A stretch of 48,870 nt of DNA from Streptosporangiaceae bacterium (GCA_025934635.1 JAICWX010000021.1:1-48870); one strand, 5' to 3'. Positions 1-8,853 are shown, counted from the stretch's first letter. Translations and numbers: made by a program. Notes: a model not told the origin generated them from the letters alone.

Positions 1-444
1 CCCGAACGGCGGTACGGCGGGCGCGTGTTCCGGGTCGGCGACAAGGTCACCCAGCTGCGGAACAACTACGACAAGGGCGCGGCCGGCGTCTTCAACGGCA
101 CGACCGGGGTGGTGACCGGCCTGTCGCTCGAAGACCACTCGCTCACCGTCCGGACGGACGAGGACGAGGAACTCGCCTACGACTTCGACGAACTGGACGA
201 GCTCGCGCACGCGTACGCGGTCACGATCCACCGCTCACAGGGGTCTGAATACCCGGCCGTGGTGATCCCGCTGACGACCAGCGCGTGGATGATGCTGCAG
301 CGGAACCTGCTCTACACGGGCATCACCCGCGCGAAGAGGCTCGTCGTCCTCGCGGGCTCACGCCGCGCGCTCGCCGCGGCGGTGCGCACGGCGGGCGCCG
401 GGCGCCGCTACACGGCGCTGGCGCACCGCCTCCAGGCCGGCTGA
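1..444 (+). CDS. RecD-like ATP-dependent DNA helicase, C-terminal part (5' end outside window)
   Basis: The reading frame is open from base 1 and ends at TGA 442-444, so only about 147 C-terminal residues are present. The visible part has an SH3-like segment (VFRVGDKVTQLRNNYDKG, then a GVVTG turn). It is followed by the superfamily 1 helicase UvrD_C_2 signature YAVTIHRSQGSEYPAVVIPL and the LLYTGITRAK motif, which contact ATP and single-stranded DNA in RecD2-type 5'-3' helicases. This arrangement fits RecD2 proteins better than UvrD or PcrA, where the SH3-like insertion is absent. Since the ATPase core is off the window, completeness and exact subfamily cannot be judged. The next gene is a remnant, so no operon partner is seen downstream. 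Confidence 0.85.
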   Translation, partial: PERRYGGRVFRVGDKVTQLRNNYDKGAAGVFNGTTGVVTGLSLEDHSLTVRTDEDEELAYDFDELDELAHAYAVTIHRSQGSEYPAVVIPLTTSAWMMLQRNLLYTGITRAKRLVVLAGSRRALAAAVRTAGAGRRYTALAHRLQAG

Positions 445-540
445 GCGCCGCCGCTCTCCAGCGAGTGACGTTTACCGCTTGCCTGAACGCTGCTCACGCG
501 GGCCGGTAAAAGTTCCGGGCGGCTGGCGCGTTAACCAGAC

Positions 541-1090
541 GTGCGACAAGACGAGACGGGCTTCGCCGAGTTCTACCGGGCCAGTTACCAGCGTTGCCTG
601 CGGACGGTGATCGCCGGGGCCGGGCGCCCTGACCTAGCCGAGGACCTGGTCGCGGAGGCATTCACGCGGGCGCTGGTGTCCTGGCGGACGGTCCGCCATC
701 ACCCGGCGGCGGGTGACCGGTTACGGGGGCGCGGCGGGGACCGGCCTGGCGGTCGGCGCGGCCCTCGCACTGTGCAGGCCGACGGGAGCGGCAGCGTGAC
801 CGTGACCCTGCGCGAGCTCGCGGATGCCGCGCAGCTCAAGCAGGCCCTGGCCGCGAACGGGGTGCCCGCGCTGCTGCACTTCGGCGGCGGCCCGTGCAGC
901 GCGGACCGCGCCCCGCGGCGCGAACCGGTCGGGCTCCGTCCACCTCCGCGCGGCCGGTGGGCACCTGACGTTCACGGTGACGTTCAAGGCGTCCCGGTGG
1001 CCGGCCGGGTCGGAGCCGTACATCGCGAACAGCCCGCTCGGGCCGCAGCTGGCGGTGATCCCGCAGGGGCACTACCAGGGCTGCGGGTAG
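541..1090 (+). pseudogene. Remnant of a sigma-70 family gene fused by deletion to a membrane-anchored partner gene
   Basis: From GTG 541 the frame encodes a sigma-70 region 2 start (GFAEFYRASYQRCLRTVIAG, then DLAEDLVAEAFTRAL) that stops being sigma-like near base 709. Regions 3-4 are missing. A different frame at 713-799 then gives a hydrophobic membrane-like stretch (GAAGTGLAVGAALAL). The first frame resumes with TLRELADAAQLKQALAANGV and LLHFGGGPC. From about base 905 the other frame gives a natural-looking C-terminus ending ...GPQLAVIPQGHYQGCG at 1090. I infer an ECF sigma gene and its downstream membrane-anchored partner joined by deletion, followed by two further frameshifts. No intact product is expected. 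Confidence 0.7.
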
Positions 1091-1103
1091 GCGGCGGCAC
1101 ACA

Positions 1104-1140
1104 CGTGACGGGCCGGCGTCGGGGGCGCCGGCCCGTCACG
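1104..1140 (+). terminator. Perfect 15-bp stem hairpin between the sigma remnant and the epoxide hydrolase
   Basis: Bases 1104-1118 are exactly complementary to 1126-1140, with a 7-base loop (TCGGGGG). No U-tract follows, which is usual for actinobacterial terminators. It begins 14 bases after the remnant's stop. It ends only 13 bases before the ATG of the next gene, so it could also occlude that start if transcribed through. Confidence 0.75.
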
Positions 1141-1153
1141 TAGCCTCGGGCCC

Positions 1154-2131
1154 ATGAAGCACCAGGTCGTCGACGCCCGGGGAACGAGGATCCACTGCGT
1201 GGAGGAAGGATCCGGCCCGCTGGTCCTGCTCGTCCACGGCTTCCCCGAGTCGTGGTACTCGTGGCGGCACCAGCTGCCGGTGATCGCCGAAGCCGGGTTC
1301 CGGGCCGTGGCCATCGATGTCCGGGGGTACGGGCGATCCTCCGCCCCCCTCGAGGTCGAAGCGTACGGGATGCTCCAGCACGTCACCGACAACCTCGGGG
1401 TGGTGGAGGCCCTGGCCGGCCGGGGCTCGCCGGCGATCATCATCGGCCACGACTGGGGGGCGCCGATCGCCGCCCACTCGGCCCTGCTGCGACCGGACAT
1501 CTTCACCGCGGTCGCGATGCTCAGCGTCCCCTGGACCCCCCCGGGCGGCCGGCGGCCCACCGAGGCCTTCGCCGAGATGGGGAGACAGGCCGGCCCGGAC
1601 GAGGAGTTCTACATCAGCTACTTCCAGGAGCCGGGACGGGCCGAACGGGAGGCTGAGGCCGACGTGCGGTCGTGGCTGCTCGGCTTCTACATCGCGGCGT
1701 CAGCCGACGGGGTGCGGCACGCGTCCGGCGCCGAAAGCATCGCCACCGTGGCCCGCGGCACGATGCTGCGCGACCGCTTTCCCGCCCCCGGCCCGCTGCC
1801 CGGCTGGCTCACCAAGGACGACCTCGACTTCTACGCCGGGGAGTTCGAGCGGACCGGCTTCCGGGGTGCCCTCAACCGCTACCGCAACGTGGACCGGGAC
1901 TGGCGGGACCTCCAGCCGTGGAAAGGCGCGCCCATCCGGGTTCCGTCGCTGTTCATCGGAGGGGAGCAAGACGGCCCGACCAGGTGGGGCGGCCGGGCCA
2001 TCGCCCGCTTTCCCGACACCCTGCCGGACCTGCGGGGCAGCCACATCCTGGCCGGGTGCGGCCACTGGGTCCAGCAGGAGCGGGCCGATGAGGTCAACCG
2101 GCTCCTGGCGGACTGGCTGGCCTCGCTGTGA
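1154..2131 (+). CDS. Epoxide hydrolase-type alpha/beta hydrolase
   Basis: This 325-aa protein has the full epoxide hydrolase layout. The oxyanion-hole motif HGFPESWYSWRHQ starts at residue 29, the nucleophile motif GHDWGA has Asp at residue 100, and a cap domain occupies roughly residues 130-230. The catalytic His is in GCGHWVQQE at about residue 304. An Asp (rather than Ser) in the nucleophile elbow indicates hydrolysis of epoxides, or less likely of haloalkanes, through an ester intermediate. No signal peptide is visible, so it should be cytosolic. The ATG has no clear Shine-Dalgarno sequence and sits just behind a strong hairpin. The gene stands alone, and its substrate cannot be inferred from context. 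Confidence 0.88.
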   Translation: MKHQVVDARGTRIHCVEEGSGPLVLLVHGFPESWYSWRHQLPVIAEAGFRAVAIDVRGYGRSSAPLEVEAYGMLQHVTDNLGVVEALAGRGSPAIIIGHDWGAPIAAHSALLRPDIFTAVAMLSVPWTPPGGRRPTEAFAEMGRQAGPDEEFYISYFQEPGRAEREAEADVRSWLLGFYIAASADGVRHASGAESIATVARGTMLRDRFPAPGPLPGWLTKDDLDFYAGEFERTGFRGALNRYRNVDRDWRDLQPWKGAPIRVPSLFIGGEQDGPTRWGGRAIARFPDTLPDLRGSHILAGCGHWVQQERADEVNRLLADWLASL

Positions 2132-2368
2132 AACCCGCGCGGCCGCCGGGCCGCCCGGCGCCGGGTATCCGCCAGAACTATATTCCTGGCTTCTGACCAG
2201 CAGTTCTGAATCAGCTATAGACAATAAGGATTCCCGGCTGCGAACTAGATGCGATAAACCGGACCCGGCGCTAACGTCTGTGTCAGCAGGCAGAAGACCG
2301 TCAGGTGGCCGGAAACCGGAGAGGCATTGCGCCTGCGTGAGCCTTCGGGCGCCGCCATAACGAGGTGA

Positions 2369-4741
2369 GTGAATTGGCCGGGTACTACGGATCGGGCCGC
2401 GCCGGGTATGCCAGCAGATGACACCGCTGGCACCGCGGCCAGGCGGCAGCGCCTGGTCCAGCGGCGCAAGGCGCTGGGGCTAACGCAGGAAGCGCTGGCC
2501 GAGCTGCTGGCCGTCGGGCGTTCCACGGTGGTGCGGTGGGAACGCGGCGAGAGCGAGCCGCTGCCGACGATCCGGCCCCGGCTGGCCCGGGCGCTGAAGG
2601 TCTCGGCGGATGTGCTGGAGAGCCTGCTGACCGCCGATGACCAGCGGGGTGACGGCGCGGCGCCCCGGCAGCTGCCGGCCGCGGCGGCCGATTTCACGGG
2701 CCGCGCGGCCGAGCTGCGCCGGCTCACCCAGGTCCTGGACGCGGCCGGAGCGGCCAGGCCGGGGACCGTGGCGATCAGCGCGATCAGCGGGATGGCGGGT
2801 GTGGGCAAGACCACGCTGGCCCTGTACTGGGCGCACCAGGTCGCGGGCCGGTTCCCGGGCGGGCAGCTGTACGTGAACCTGCGCGGCTTCGACCCTTCCG
2901 GCACTCCGGTAACCGCGACTGAGGCCATCCGCGGGTTCCTGGACGCGCTGGGGGTGGCCCCGGACCGCATCCCCGCCGGTCCCGAGGCGCAAGCGGGCCT
3001 CTACCGTAGCCTGCTGGCGGGCCGGCGGATGCTGATCGTGCTGGACAACGCCCGCGATGAGCAGCAGGTCCGGCTGCTGCTGCCGGCCTCCGCCGGGACC
3101 CTGGTCGTGGTCACCAGCCGCAGCCAGCTGACCGGCCTGGCCGCCACCGACGGCGCCCGGCTGCTGTCCCTGGATGTGCTGGCCCATGAAGAGGCAACCG
3201 AGCTGCTGGTCACGCGGATCGGCCCGGTCCGCGCCGCCGCCGAACCCGGCGCCGTCAGCGAGATCGCCGACCTGAGCGCGTGCTTGCCGCTGGCCGTCGC
3301 CATCGTGGCGGCCCGGGCCGCCACCCGGCCCAGCCTGCCGCTGGCCGCGCTGGCGGATGAGCTGCGTGATGCCTCCGGCCGGCTGGACGCCCTGGATGCC
3401 GACGATCCCGCGGCCAGCGTCCGCGCGGTGTTCTCCTGGTCGGTCCGCTACCTCAGCCGCGACGGGGCGCGGATGTTCCGGCTGCTGGGGATCCATCCCG
3501 GGCCCGGCATCAGCGGCCCGGCCGCGGCGAGCCTGGCCGGCTGCGGCCTGGCGCAGGCCCGCCGGAACCTCGGCGAGCTCGCCCGCGCTCACCTGATCAC
3601 CGAGCGGGCCGGCGGCCGGTACGCCCTGCACGACTTGCTGCGCGCCTACGCCGCTGAGCAAGCGCGTGACACCGGCAGCGAACGGGAGCGCGAGGCCGCC
3701 ATCGGCCGGGTGCTCGACCACTACCTGCACACCGCCGCCCATGCCGCCCAGCTGCTGAACCCCTCCCATGAGCCGGTCGTCCTCGCTCCGCCCGGCCCCG
3801 GGACCGCACCCGAGCAGCCCGCCGGTCACCGGCAGGGGCTGGCCTGGTTCGAGGAGGAGCACCAGGTCCTGCTGGCCGCCGTCAACCTCGCCGCCCGGTC
3901 CGGGTTCGACGTGCACGCCTGGCAGCTCCCCTGGGCGCTGGCGCCCTTCCTGCAGACTCGCGGGCTCTGGCACGAATGGGCCGCTACCCAGCGCACCGCG
4001 CTGGCCGCCGCGACCCGCCTGGGTGAGGAGGCCGCGCAGGCCGTGTGCAGCCGCCTGCTCGCCGCCGCTTACTGCGACATGGGCAATTACGGCGAGAGCG
4101 CCCGCCTGTTCAGCGCGAGCCTTACGCTGTACGCCCGGCTCGGCAACCGCCTCGGCGAAGCCAAGGTCCAGCACAATCTCGCCGCCCTGGCCGAAGCCCA
4201 GGGCCGCCCGGCCGACGTCCTCGAGCACACCAAGCAGGCGCTGCGCCTGTACCAGGCGATCGGCGACAAGGCGTCCGAGGCCGCGGCACTCAACAACGTC
4301 GGCTGGACGTACGGCCTCCTCGGCGACTACGAGCAGGCCCGCGTGCTGTGCCGCCAGGCACTGGCCCTGTGCACGGAAACCGGCCACCACTGGCTCGAGG
4401 GATATGTGTGGGACAGCCTGGGGTACGCGGAGCACCATCTGGGCAACCTCGGCGAAGCCGCCGCCTGCTACCAGCGCGCGCTCAGCCTGCACCGGGAAGC
4501 CGGCGACCGCTTCACCGAAGCGCAAGCCCTCACCCACCTGGGCGAGACCCGCCAGGCGGCCGGCAATCTCGCGCAAGCCCGGGAGGCCTGGCGCCACGCG
4601 CTCGTCATCTTCGAGGACCTGCGCAATCACGACGACGCCGGCAAGGTGCGCGCCATGCTGGCGGGCACGGACAGTCGCCCTCCCCCGGACTCGGCGCAGT
4701 CCGGGGAGTCCGAGGAGTCCGAGCCGAAGCTTCGTGGATAG
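2369..4741 (+). CDS. XRE-NB-ARC-TPR regulator (STAND ATPase family)
   Basis: This 790-aa protein reads as a switch-type regulator. An XRE helix-turn-helix spans about residues 28-87 (RRKALGLTQEALAELL...STVVRWERGE). The NB-ARC ATPase follows, with P-loop GMAGVGKT at 141-148 and a Walker B-like LIVLDNARDE near 220. The C-terminal part holds TPR repeats from about residue 550 (for example HNLAALAEAQGRPADVLEHTKQAL). Such proteins resemble AfsR-type regulators but have an XRE domain instead of a SARP domain. Ligand binding by the TPRs is presumed to trigger ATP-dependent oligomerisation and DNA binding. The GTG at 2369 is preceded by GAGG; ATG 2408 is an alternative start. It lies upstream of a decayed flavoenzyme operon, which may have been its target. 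Confidence 0.88.
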   Translation: MNWPGTTDRAAPGMPADDTAGTAARRQRLVQRRKALGLTQEALAELLAVGRSTVVRWERGESEPLPTIRPRLARALKVSADVLESLLTADDQRGDGAAPRQLPAAAADFTGRAAELRRLTQVLDAAGAARPGTVAISAISGMAGVGKTTLALYWAHQVAGRFPGGQLYVNLRGFDPSGTPVTATEAIRGFLDALGVAPDRIPAGPEAQAGLYRSLLAGRRMLIVLDNARDEQQVRLLLPASAGTLVVVTSRSQLTGLAATDGARLLSLDVLAHEEATELLVTRIGPVRAAAEPGAVSEIADLSACLPLAVAIVAARAATRPSLPLAALADELRDASGRLDALDADDPAASVRAVFSWSVRYLSRDGARMFRLLGIHPGPGISGPAAASLAGCGLAQARRNLGELARAHLITERAGGRYALHDLLRAYAAEQARDTGSEREREAAIGRVLDHYLHTAAHAAQLLNPSHEPVVLAPPGPGTAPEQPAGHRQGLAWFEEEHQVLLAAVNLAARSGFDVHAWQLPWALAPFLQTRGLWHEWAATQRTALAAATRLGEEAAQAVCSRLLAAAYCDMGNYGESARLFSASLTLYARLGNRLGEAKVQHNLAALAEAQGRPADVLEHTKQALRLYQAIGDKASEAAALNNVGWTYGLLGDYEQARVLCRQALALCTETGHHWLEGYVWDSLGYAEHHLGNLGEAAACYQRALSLHREAGDRFTEAQALTHLGETRQAAGNLAQAREAWRHALVIFEDLRNHDDAGKVRAMLAGTDSRPPPDSAQSGESEESEPKLRG

Positions 4742-4860
4742 CTGACTCCGGCTTGCCCGCGTCGGTCACCGCGGCCCCGGGCACGACGCCGGTTCCCCTC
4801 CAACCGGCCTCGACCTGGAGCTTTTAGCATCAAAGCGGTTTTATCCGGACATGACCAGAG

Positions 4861-4879
4861 CATCAATGTTCCATCAATG
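4861..4879 (+). repeat. CATCAATG pair, 11 bp apart (copy 1 of a dispersed intergenic element)
   Basis: Two copies of CATCAATG at 4861-4868 and 4872-4879 are separated by TTC, followed by TCG. The same layout with CATCGATG half-sites occurs at 34961-35010 and 39602-39651. This copy lies in the gap between the STAND regulator and the decayed flavoenzyme gene, about 95 bases before the latter's likely start. An 11-bp repeat places both half-sites on one face of the helix, as in cooperative operators. The binding factor is unknown. Confidence 0.6.
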
Positions 4880-4972
4880 TCGCATGCACCCAGCTGAGCT
4901 GCACCGATGATCGTGGCTGTGGCAGCATTCCCTTCATCCGCACGCGGCGCACCTTCACCGCAAGGAGCAACG

Positions 4973-6342
4973 CTGAACGAGCCCCCGAGCGCCGGGCCGG
5001 CCGCTTCCCCTGGCACCGGCCGGTATGACGTGCTGTTCGAGCCGGTGCGGATCGGGCCGCTGACGACCAAGAACCGCTTCTATCAGGTGCCGCACTGCAA
5101 TGGCATGGGCTACCGGGATCCGAGTGCCCAGGCCGCGATGCGGAGGGTGAAGGCCGAAGGCGGCTGGGGGGTGGTCTGCACCGAGCAGGTCGAGATCCAC
5201 CCGACCTCCGACATCGCCCCCTTCATCGAATTGCGGATCTGGGATGATCAGGATCTTCCCGCGCTCGCCCGCATCGCGGACGCCATCCACGAAGGCGGCG
5301 CCCTGGCCGGCATCGAACTGGCGCACAACGGGTCAACGCGCCCAACCTCTACAGCCGGGAGATCCCGCTGGGCCCCGGGCACCTGCCGGTGGCCTCGTTC
5401 GGCTACGAGCCGGTCCAGGCGCGCGCGATGACCAAGGCCGACATCGCCGACCTGCGGCGCTGGCACCGCAACGCCGTGCGGCGCTCGCTGCGGGCCGGCT
5501 ACGACATCGTGTACGTCTACGCCGGGCACGCCCTGGGCGGCATCCACCACTTCCTGTCCCCGCGGTACAACCAGCGAACCGACGAGTACGGCGGCAGCTC
5601 CGCGAACCGCATGCGGCTCCTCCGCGAGATCCTCGAAGAGACCCAGGACGAAGTGAACGGGGCCGGCGCGGTCGCCTGCCGGATCACGGTCGATGAGCTG
5701 CTGGGTCCCGCGGGGATCGCCCGGCCGCAGATCGAGGAGCTGCTGGCCGCGCTCGGCGAGCTTCCTGATCTGTGGGACTTCGTGATGGGCAGCTGGGAGG
5801 ACGACAGCAATACCGCCCGGTTCGGGCCCGAGGGTGAGCAGGAGCAGTTCGTCGCGGGCCTGAAGAAGTTCACGACCAAACCCGTGGTCGGGGTGGGCCG
5901 GTTCACCTCGCCCGACCTGATGGTCCGCCAGGTGAGGTCCGTCAACACCATGGAGGTCGTCAAGATCCAGCGCCGGGTGCTCCAGGCCGGCGTGACCGTG
6001 CACTGCAACAGCGCCGTCACCGCCGTCGGCGCCGGCCACGTCGTGCACGTGAACGTCTACACCGGGGCACCGGCCGAGCTGGCGGCGGACAGCGTGCTCA
6101 TGGTGACGTCCCGGCTGCCCGAGGAGTCCCTGCTGACCGAGCTGACGCAGGCCCTGGCCGACCGCGGGCTGGTCACGGTGCGGGGTATCGGCGATGCCTG
6201 GGCGCCCGGGACGATCGCCGCCGCCGTCTGGTCCGGACGACGCTTCGCCGAGGAGTTCGACGCCGAGCTGCCGCCCGGCGACGAGGTCCCCTTCCGCCGT
6301 GAGGTCACCGAGCTCGCACCGATTCCGCCCCGCCCCGCCTGA
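4973..6342 (+). pseudogene. NADH:flavin oxidoreductase (Old Yellow Enzyme / trimethylamine dehydrogenase type), frameshifted and internally deleted
   Basis: The first frame encodes the N-terminal TIM barrel (YDVLFEPVRIGPLTTKNRFYQVPHCNGMGYRDP through IELAHNG). Near base 5330 it must lose one base to continue as VNAPNLYSREIPLGPGHLPV in the frame ending at 6342. After VVGVGRFTSPDLMVRQVRS the sequence jumps straight to VNTMEVVKIQRRVLQAGV. The Fe-S cysteine cluster and the FAD-binding Rossmann region seen in this family are gone, a loss I estimate at 150-200 residues. The C-terminus (GIGDAWAPGTIAAAVWSGRR) is typical. AAGGAG at 4962-4967 lies 5 bases before an in-frame CTG at 4973; ATG 4907 is an alternative start. 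The product would be inactive. Confidence 0.8.
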
Positions 6343-6598
6343 TCACCCGACGACGCCGGACGGCACCTTCACCGTGGGCGTGTGGGAGGCGCAGCCCTAC
6401 ACCGAGCGCATCGACTCCTATTTCGGCGACGAGTTCTGCCATGTCATCCGCGGCCAGGTGACCCTGACCGGCGCGGACGGAACGGTCCAGACCTTCGTCG
6501 AGGATGACAGCTTCACGATGGAGGCCGGCTGGGCCGGCCAGTGGCGGGTGGACAAGCCCTTCATGAAGTACTTCGCCCTGTCGGTGCCGCCCGGGTGA
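6341..6598 (+). pseudogene. Cupin-domain protein (EutQ/DUF861-like), 5'-truncated
   Basis: From about base 6341 the frame encodes a cupin barrel: TFTVGVWEAQPYTERIDSYF, DEFCHVIRGQVTLTGADG, FTMEAGWAGQWRVDKPFMKYFAL. It ends at TGA 6596-6598. The family normally has 30-40 further N-terminal residues. Here the upstream in-frame sequence is the shadow of the flavoenzyme's 3' end, and I see no good start codon or ribosome binding site. The gene appears to have lost its 5' end in the same decay that damaged the neighbour. Cupins of this kind often accompany amine or aromatic catabolic oxidoreductases, so both were probably one operon. Confidence 0.65.
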
Positions 6599-6616
6599 CC
6601 TCGGCCCGTCCGGTCG

Positions 6617-7954
6617 CTAGACGCCGCCGAGACGCTGGAGCAGCAGGGCCTCGGCGAGTACGACGCGCTCGAACTCGGCCAGGTGCAGGCCCTCGTTCGG
6701 GCCGTGCGCGCGGGTGTCGGGGTCCTCGACGCCGGTGACGAGGATGCTGGCGCCGGGGAACATCTCCTGGAATTCCGCGATGAACGGGATCGATCCGCCG
6801 ACCCCCATGTCGACCGGCGTGACGCCATCCCAGGCCTCGGCGAGGGCGGAACGGGCGGCGTCGTAGGCCCGCCCGGTGGTGGGCAGCACCGTCGGCTCGC
6901 CCGAGTCGGCGACCGTGGCGGTGAGCTGGGCGCCCCACGGGACGTGCTTGTCCAGGTGCTCGGTGAGCCGGCTGATCGCGTTCGCGCTGGTGTCACCGGG
7001 AGCCAGGCGGATGGTGATCCGCGCCCGGGCGACCGGCACCAGGGTGTTGGAGGCGCCGGCCACCTTCGGGGCGTCGAGGCCGGTGACGGTGATGGCGGGC
7101 CGGGACCACAGCCGCTCGACGACCGAGCCGGTGCCGATCCAGCGGGTCCCGGGCGCGGCGCCGGACTCGGCGCGCAGCCGTTCCTCCGGGTAGTCCACGT
7201 CGGCGGCGGGGGCCGAGAGGAGACCCTCGACGGCCGGGCTGCCGTCCTCGGTCCACAGCGTCGCCAGCAGCTTGGTGAGCGCCATGATGGCGTCGGGGAC
7301 GAGGCCGCCCCACATGCCGGAGTGGACGGCGTGGGTGAGCGTACGGACCTCGACGTCCACCCGGATCAGGCCGCGCAGGCTGGTCGTGAGGGCCGGGACG
7401 CCGATGTCCCAGTTGCCCGAGTCGGCGATGACGATGACGTCCGCGGCCAGCCGGTCGCGGTACTGGCGCAGCAGCTCGGGGAGGGTCGCGGAAGCGACCT
7501 CCTCCTCGCCCTCGATGAAGAACCGCACGGTGACCGGCAGGTCATCGCCCAGGGCGCGGAGCGCGCCCACGTGTGCCGCGATCCCGGCCTTGTCGTCGGC
7601 CGCGCCCCGGCCGTAGAGGCGCGGGCCGCGGACCGTGGGCTCGAACGGCGGGCTGTCCCAGTCGGCCGGGTCGTTCTCCGGCTGGACATCGTGGTGCGCG
7701 TACAGCAGGACGACGGGAGCGCCCTCGGGTCCCTTCCGCTCGCCGATCACGGCCGGCGGGGCGCCGTCATGGGCCCGGACGATCTCGGCGCGGACGCCTT
7801 CGGCCGTCAGGAGCTGGGCCGTCTTCCGCGCGGATTCCTCTACCTGATCGAGGCGCTCAGGGTCGGCGCTGACCGACTGGATGCGGACGAGGGCCTCGAG
7901 GTCGCCGAGCAGGGCGGGCAGGAGATCATGGACACGGTTCTTCAGGTCGCTCAC
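6617..7954 (-). CDS. M20-family dipeptidase (CNDP/PepV-like metallopeptidase)
   Basis: This 445-aa zinc peptidase most likely starts at GTG 7954 (VSDLKNRVHDLL); a TTG 10 codons upstream is possible but unsupported. Metal-binding and catalytic motifs are intact: YAHHDVQP near residues 85-92 (His and Asp ligands), GRGAADDKAG near 115-124 (bridging Asp), and EGEEE near 148-152 (general base and ligand). The dimerisation or lid domain sits in the middle of the protein. Members remove amino acids from dipeptides or short acylated peptides in the cytosol. It is transcribed toward the decayed cupin and divergently from the DNA glycosylase, with about 75 bases between them. Substrate is not predictable from sequence alone. 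Confidence 0.88.
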   Translation of the reverse strand: MSDLKNRVHDLLPALLGDLEALVRIQSVSADPERLDQVEESARKTAQLLTAEGVRAEIVRAHDGAPPAVIGERKGPEGAPVVLLYAHHDVQPENDPADWDSPPFEPTVRGPRLYGRGAADDKAGIAAHVGALRALGDDLPVTVRFFIEGEEEVASATLPELLRQYRDRLAADVIVIADSGNWDIGVPALTTSLRGLIRVDVEVRTLTHAVHSGMWGGLVPDAIMALTKLLATLWTEDGSPAVEGLLSAPAADVDYPEERLRAESGAAPGTRWIGTGSVVERLWSRPAITVTGLDAPKVAGASNTLVPVARARITIRLAPGDTSANAISRLTEHLDKHVPWGAQLTATVADSGEPTVLPTTGRAYDAARSALAEAWDGVTPVDMGVGGSIPFIAEFQEMFPGASILVTGVEDPDTRAHGPNEGLHLAEFERVVLAEALLLQRLGGV

Positions 7955-8028
7955 GGACTCAACCCTAAGACCGGGGCGCGGCAAACGATCAAGCGGCTAG
8001 CTGGCTAGCCGGCGACGGGGAAGGTGAC

Positions 8029-8853
8029 ATGCCTGAACTTCCCGAGGTGGAATCGGCCCGGGCCGTCATCGAGCGGAACGGGCTCCGGCGGCGCATCGCC
8101 GACGTCGACGACTCCGACTCCTTCGTCTGCCGCCCGCACGCGCCGGGGGAAATCCGCCATGCGCTGCTGGGCGGTGAGTTCGTCACCGCGATGCGGCGGG
8201 GGAAGAGCATGTGGTGCCAGACCGGCGCGTTCTCCGATGAGGTCACGCTCGGCATTCACCTCGGCATGTCGGGCAAGATCGTGATCTCCGACGCGGACGG
8301 GACCGAGGTCGACGGCGGGGACTACTGGGAACGTGGCCGCCAGCCGGGCGATTACCGCTGGGCCCGCTTCACCGTGACCTTCGACGACGGCGGCCGCCTC
8401 ATCCTGGTCGACCCGCGGCGCCTCGGCCGCGTCCGGCTCAACCCGCCCGTCGATCAGCTGGGGCCCGACGCCCAGCTGATCACGCCGGCCCAGTTCCGGG
8501 CCGCGCTGGCGAACAGCACCGCGCCGGTCAAGGCACGGCTGATGGACCAGCACCGGATCGCCGGCATCGGCAACCTGCTGGCCGACGAGATCTTGTGGCG
8601 CGCCCGGGTGCACCCCGCCCGGGCGGTCAGCAGCCTGACCGCGGCGGAGGAAAGCCGGCTGCTCCGGGCCAGCCGCGACGCGATCAGGGCAGCCCTGCGC
8701 AGCGGCGGGGTGCACAACCTGACGATCATCCCGTACCGGCACCGCGGAGCCACCTGCCCGCGCGATCACGCGCCGATGCGCACCGCCCCGGTGGACGGGC
8801 GGACCAGCTGGTGGTGCGCGGCCGAGCAGCTGCCGGGGCCGGCCGGCGCCTGA
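8029..8853 (+). CDS. Fpg/Nei family DNA glycosylase / AP lyase
   Basis: The protein begins with the catalytic MPELPEVE motif; the N-terminal Pro becomes the Schiff-base nucleophile and Glu3 follows. It carries the beta-hairpin Lys in RRGKSMW (Lys59), the HLGMSGK strand, and the helix-two-turn-helix RIAGIGNLLADEILWRARVHP. It is 274 aa, a normal length. It should remove oxidised bases and nick the resulting abasic site. The C-terminal zinc finger is altered: the two CxxC pairs read CPRDH and CAAE, so each second Cys is replaced, while the tip Arg region (VDGRTSWW) is retained. Whether it binds zinc is therefore uncertain. The ATG has a good GGGGAAGG ribosome binding site. Confidence 0.88.
   Translation: MPELPEVESARAVIERNGLRRRIADVDDSDSFVCRPHAPGEIRHALLGGEFVTAMRRGKSMWCQTGAFSDEVTLGIHLGMSGKIVISDADGTEVDGGDYWERGRQPGDYRWARFTVTFDDGGRLILVDPRRLGRVRLNPPVDQLGPDAQLITPAQFRAALANSTAPVKARLMDQHRIAGIGNLLADEILWRARVHPARAVSSLTAAEESRLLRASRDAIRAALRSGGVHNLTIIPYRHRGATCPRDHAPMRTAPVDGRTSWWCAAEQLPGPAGA

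Noticed and set aside
1311..1318. CATCGATG at the epoxide hydrolase gene as another copy of the dispersed element
   Set aside because: It is a single half-site within coding sequence (Ala-Ile-Asp-Val) without the 11-bp partner.
2480..4630. 716-residue open frame antisense to the STAND regulator
   Set aside because: Composition is Gly/Gln/Ala-rich with no domain; the plus strand has complete XRE, NB-ARC and TPR motifs. It is a GC-driven shadow.
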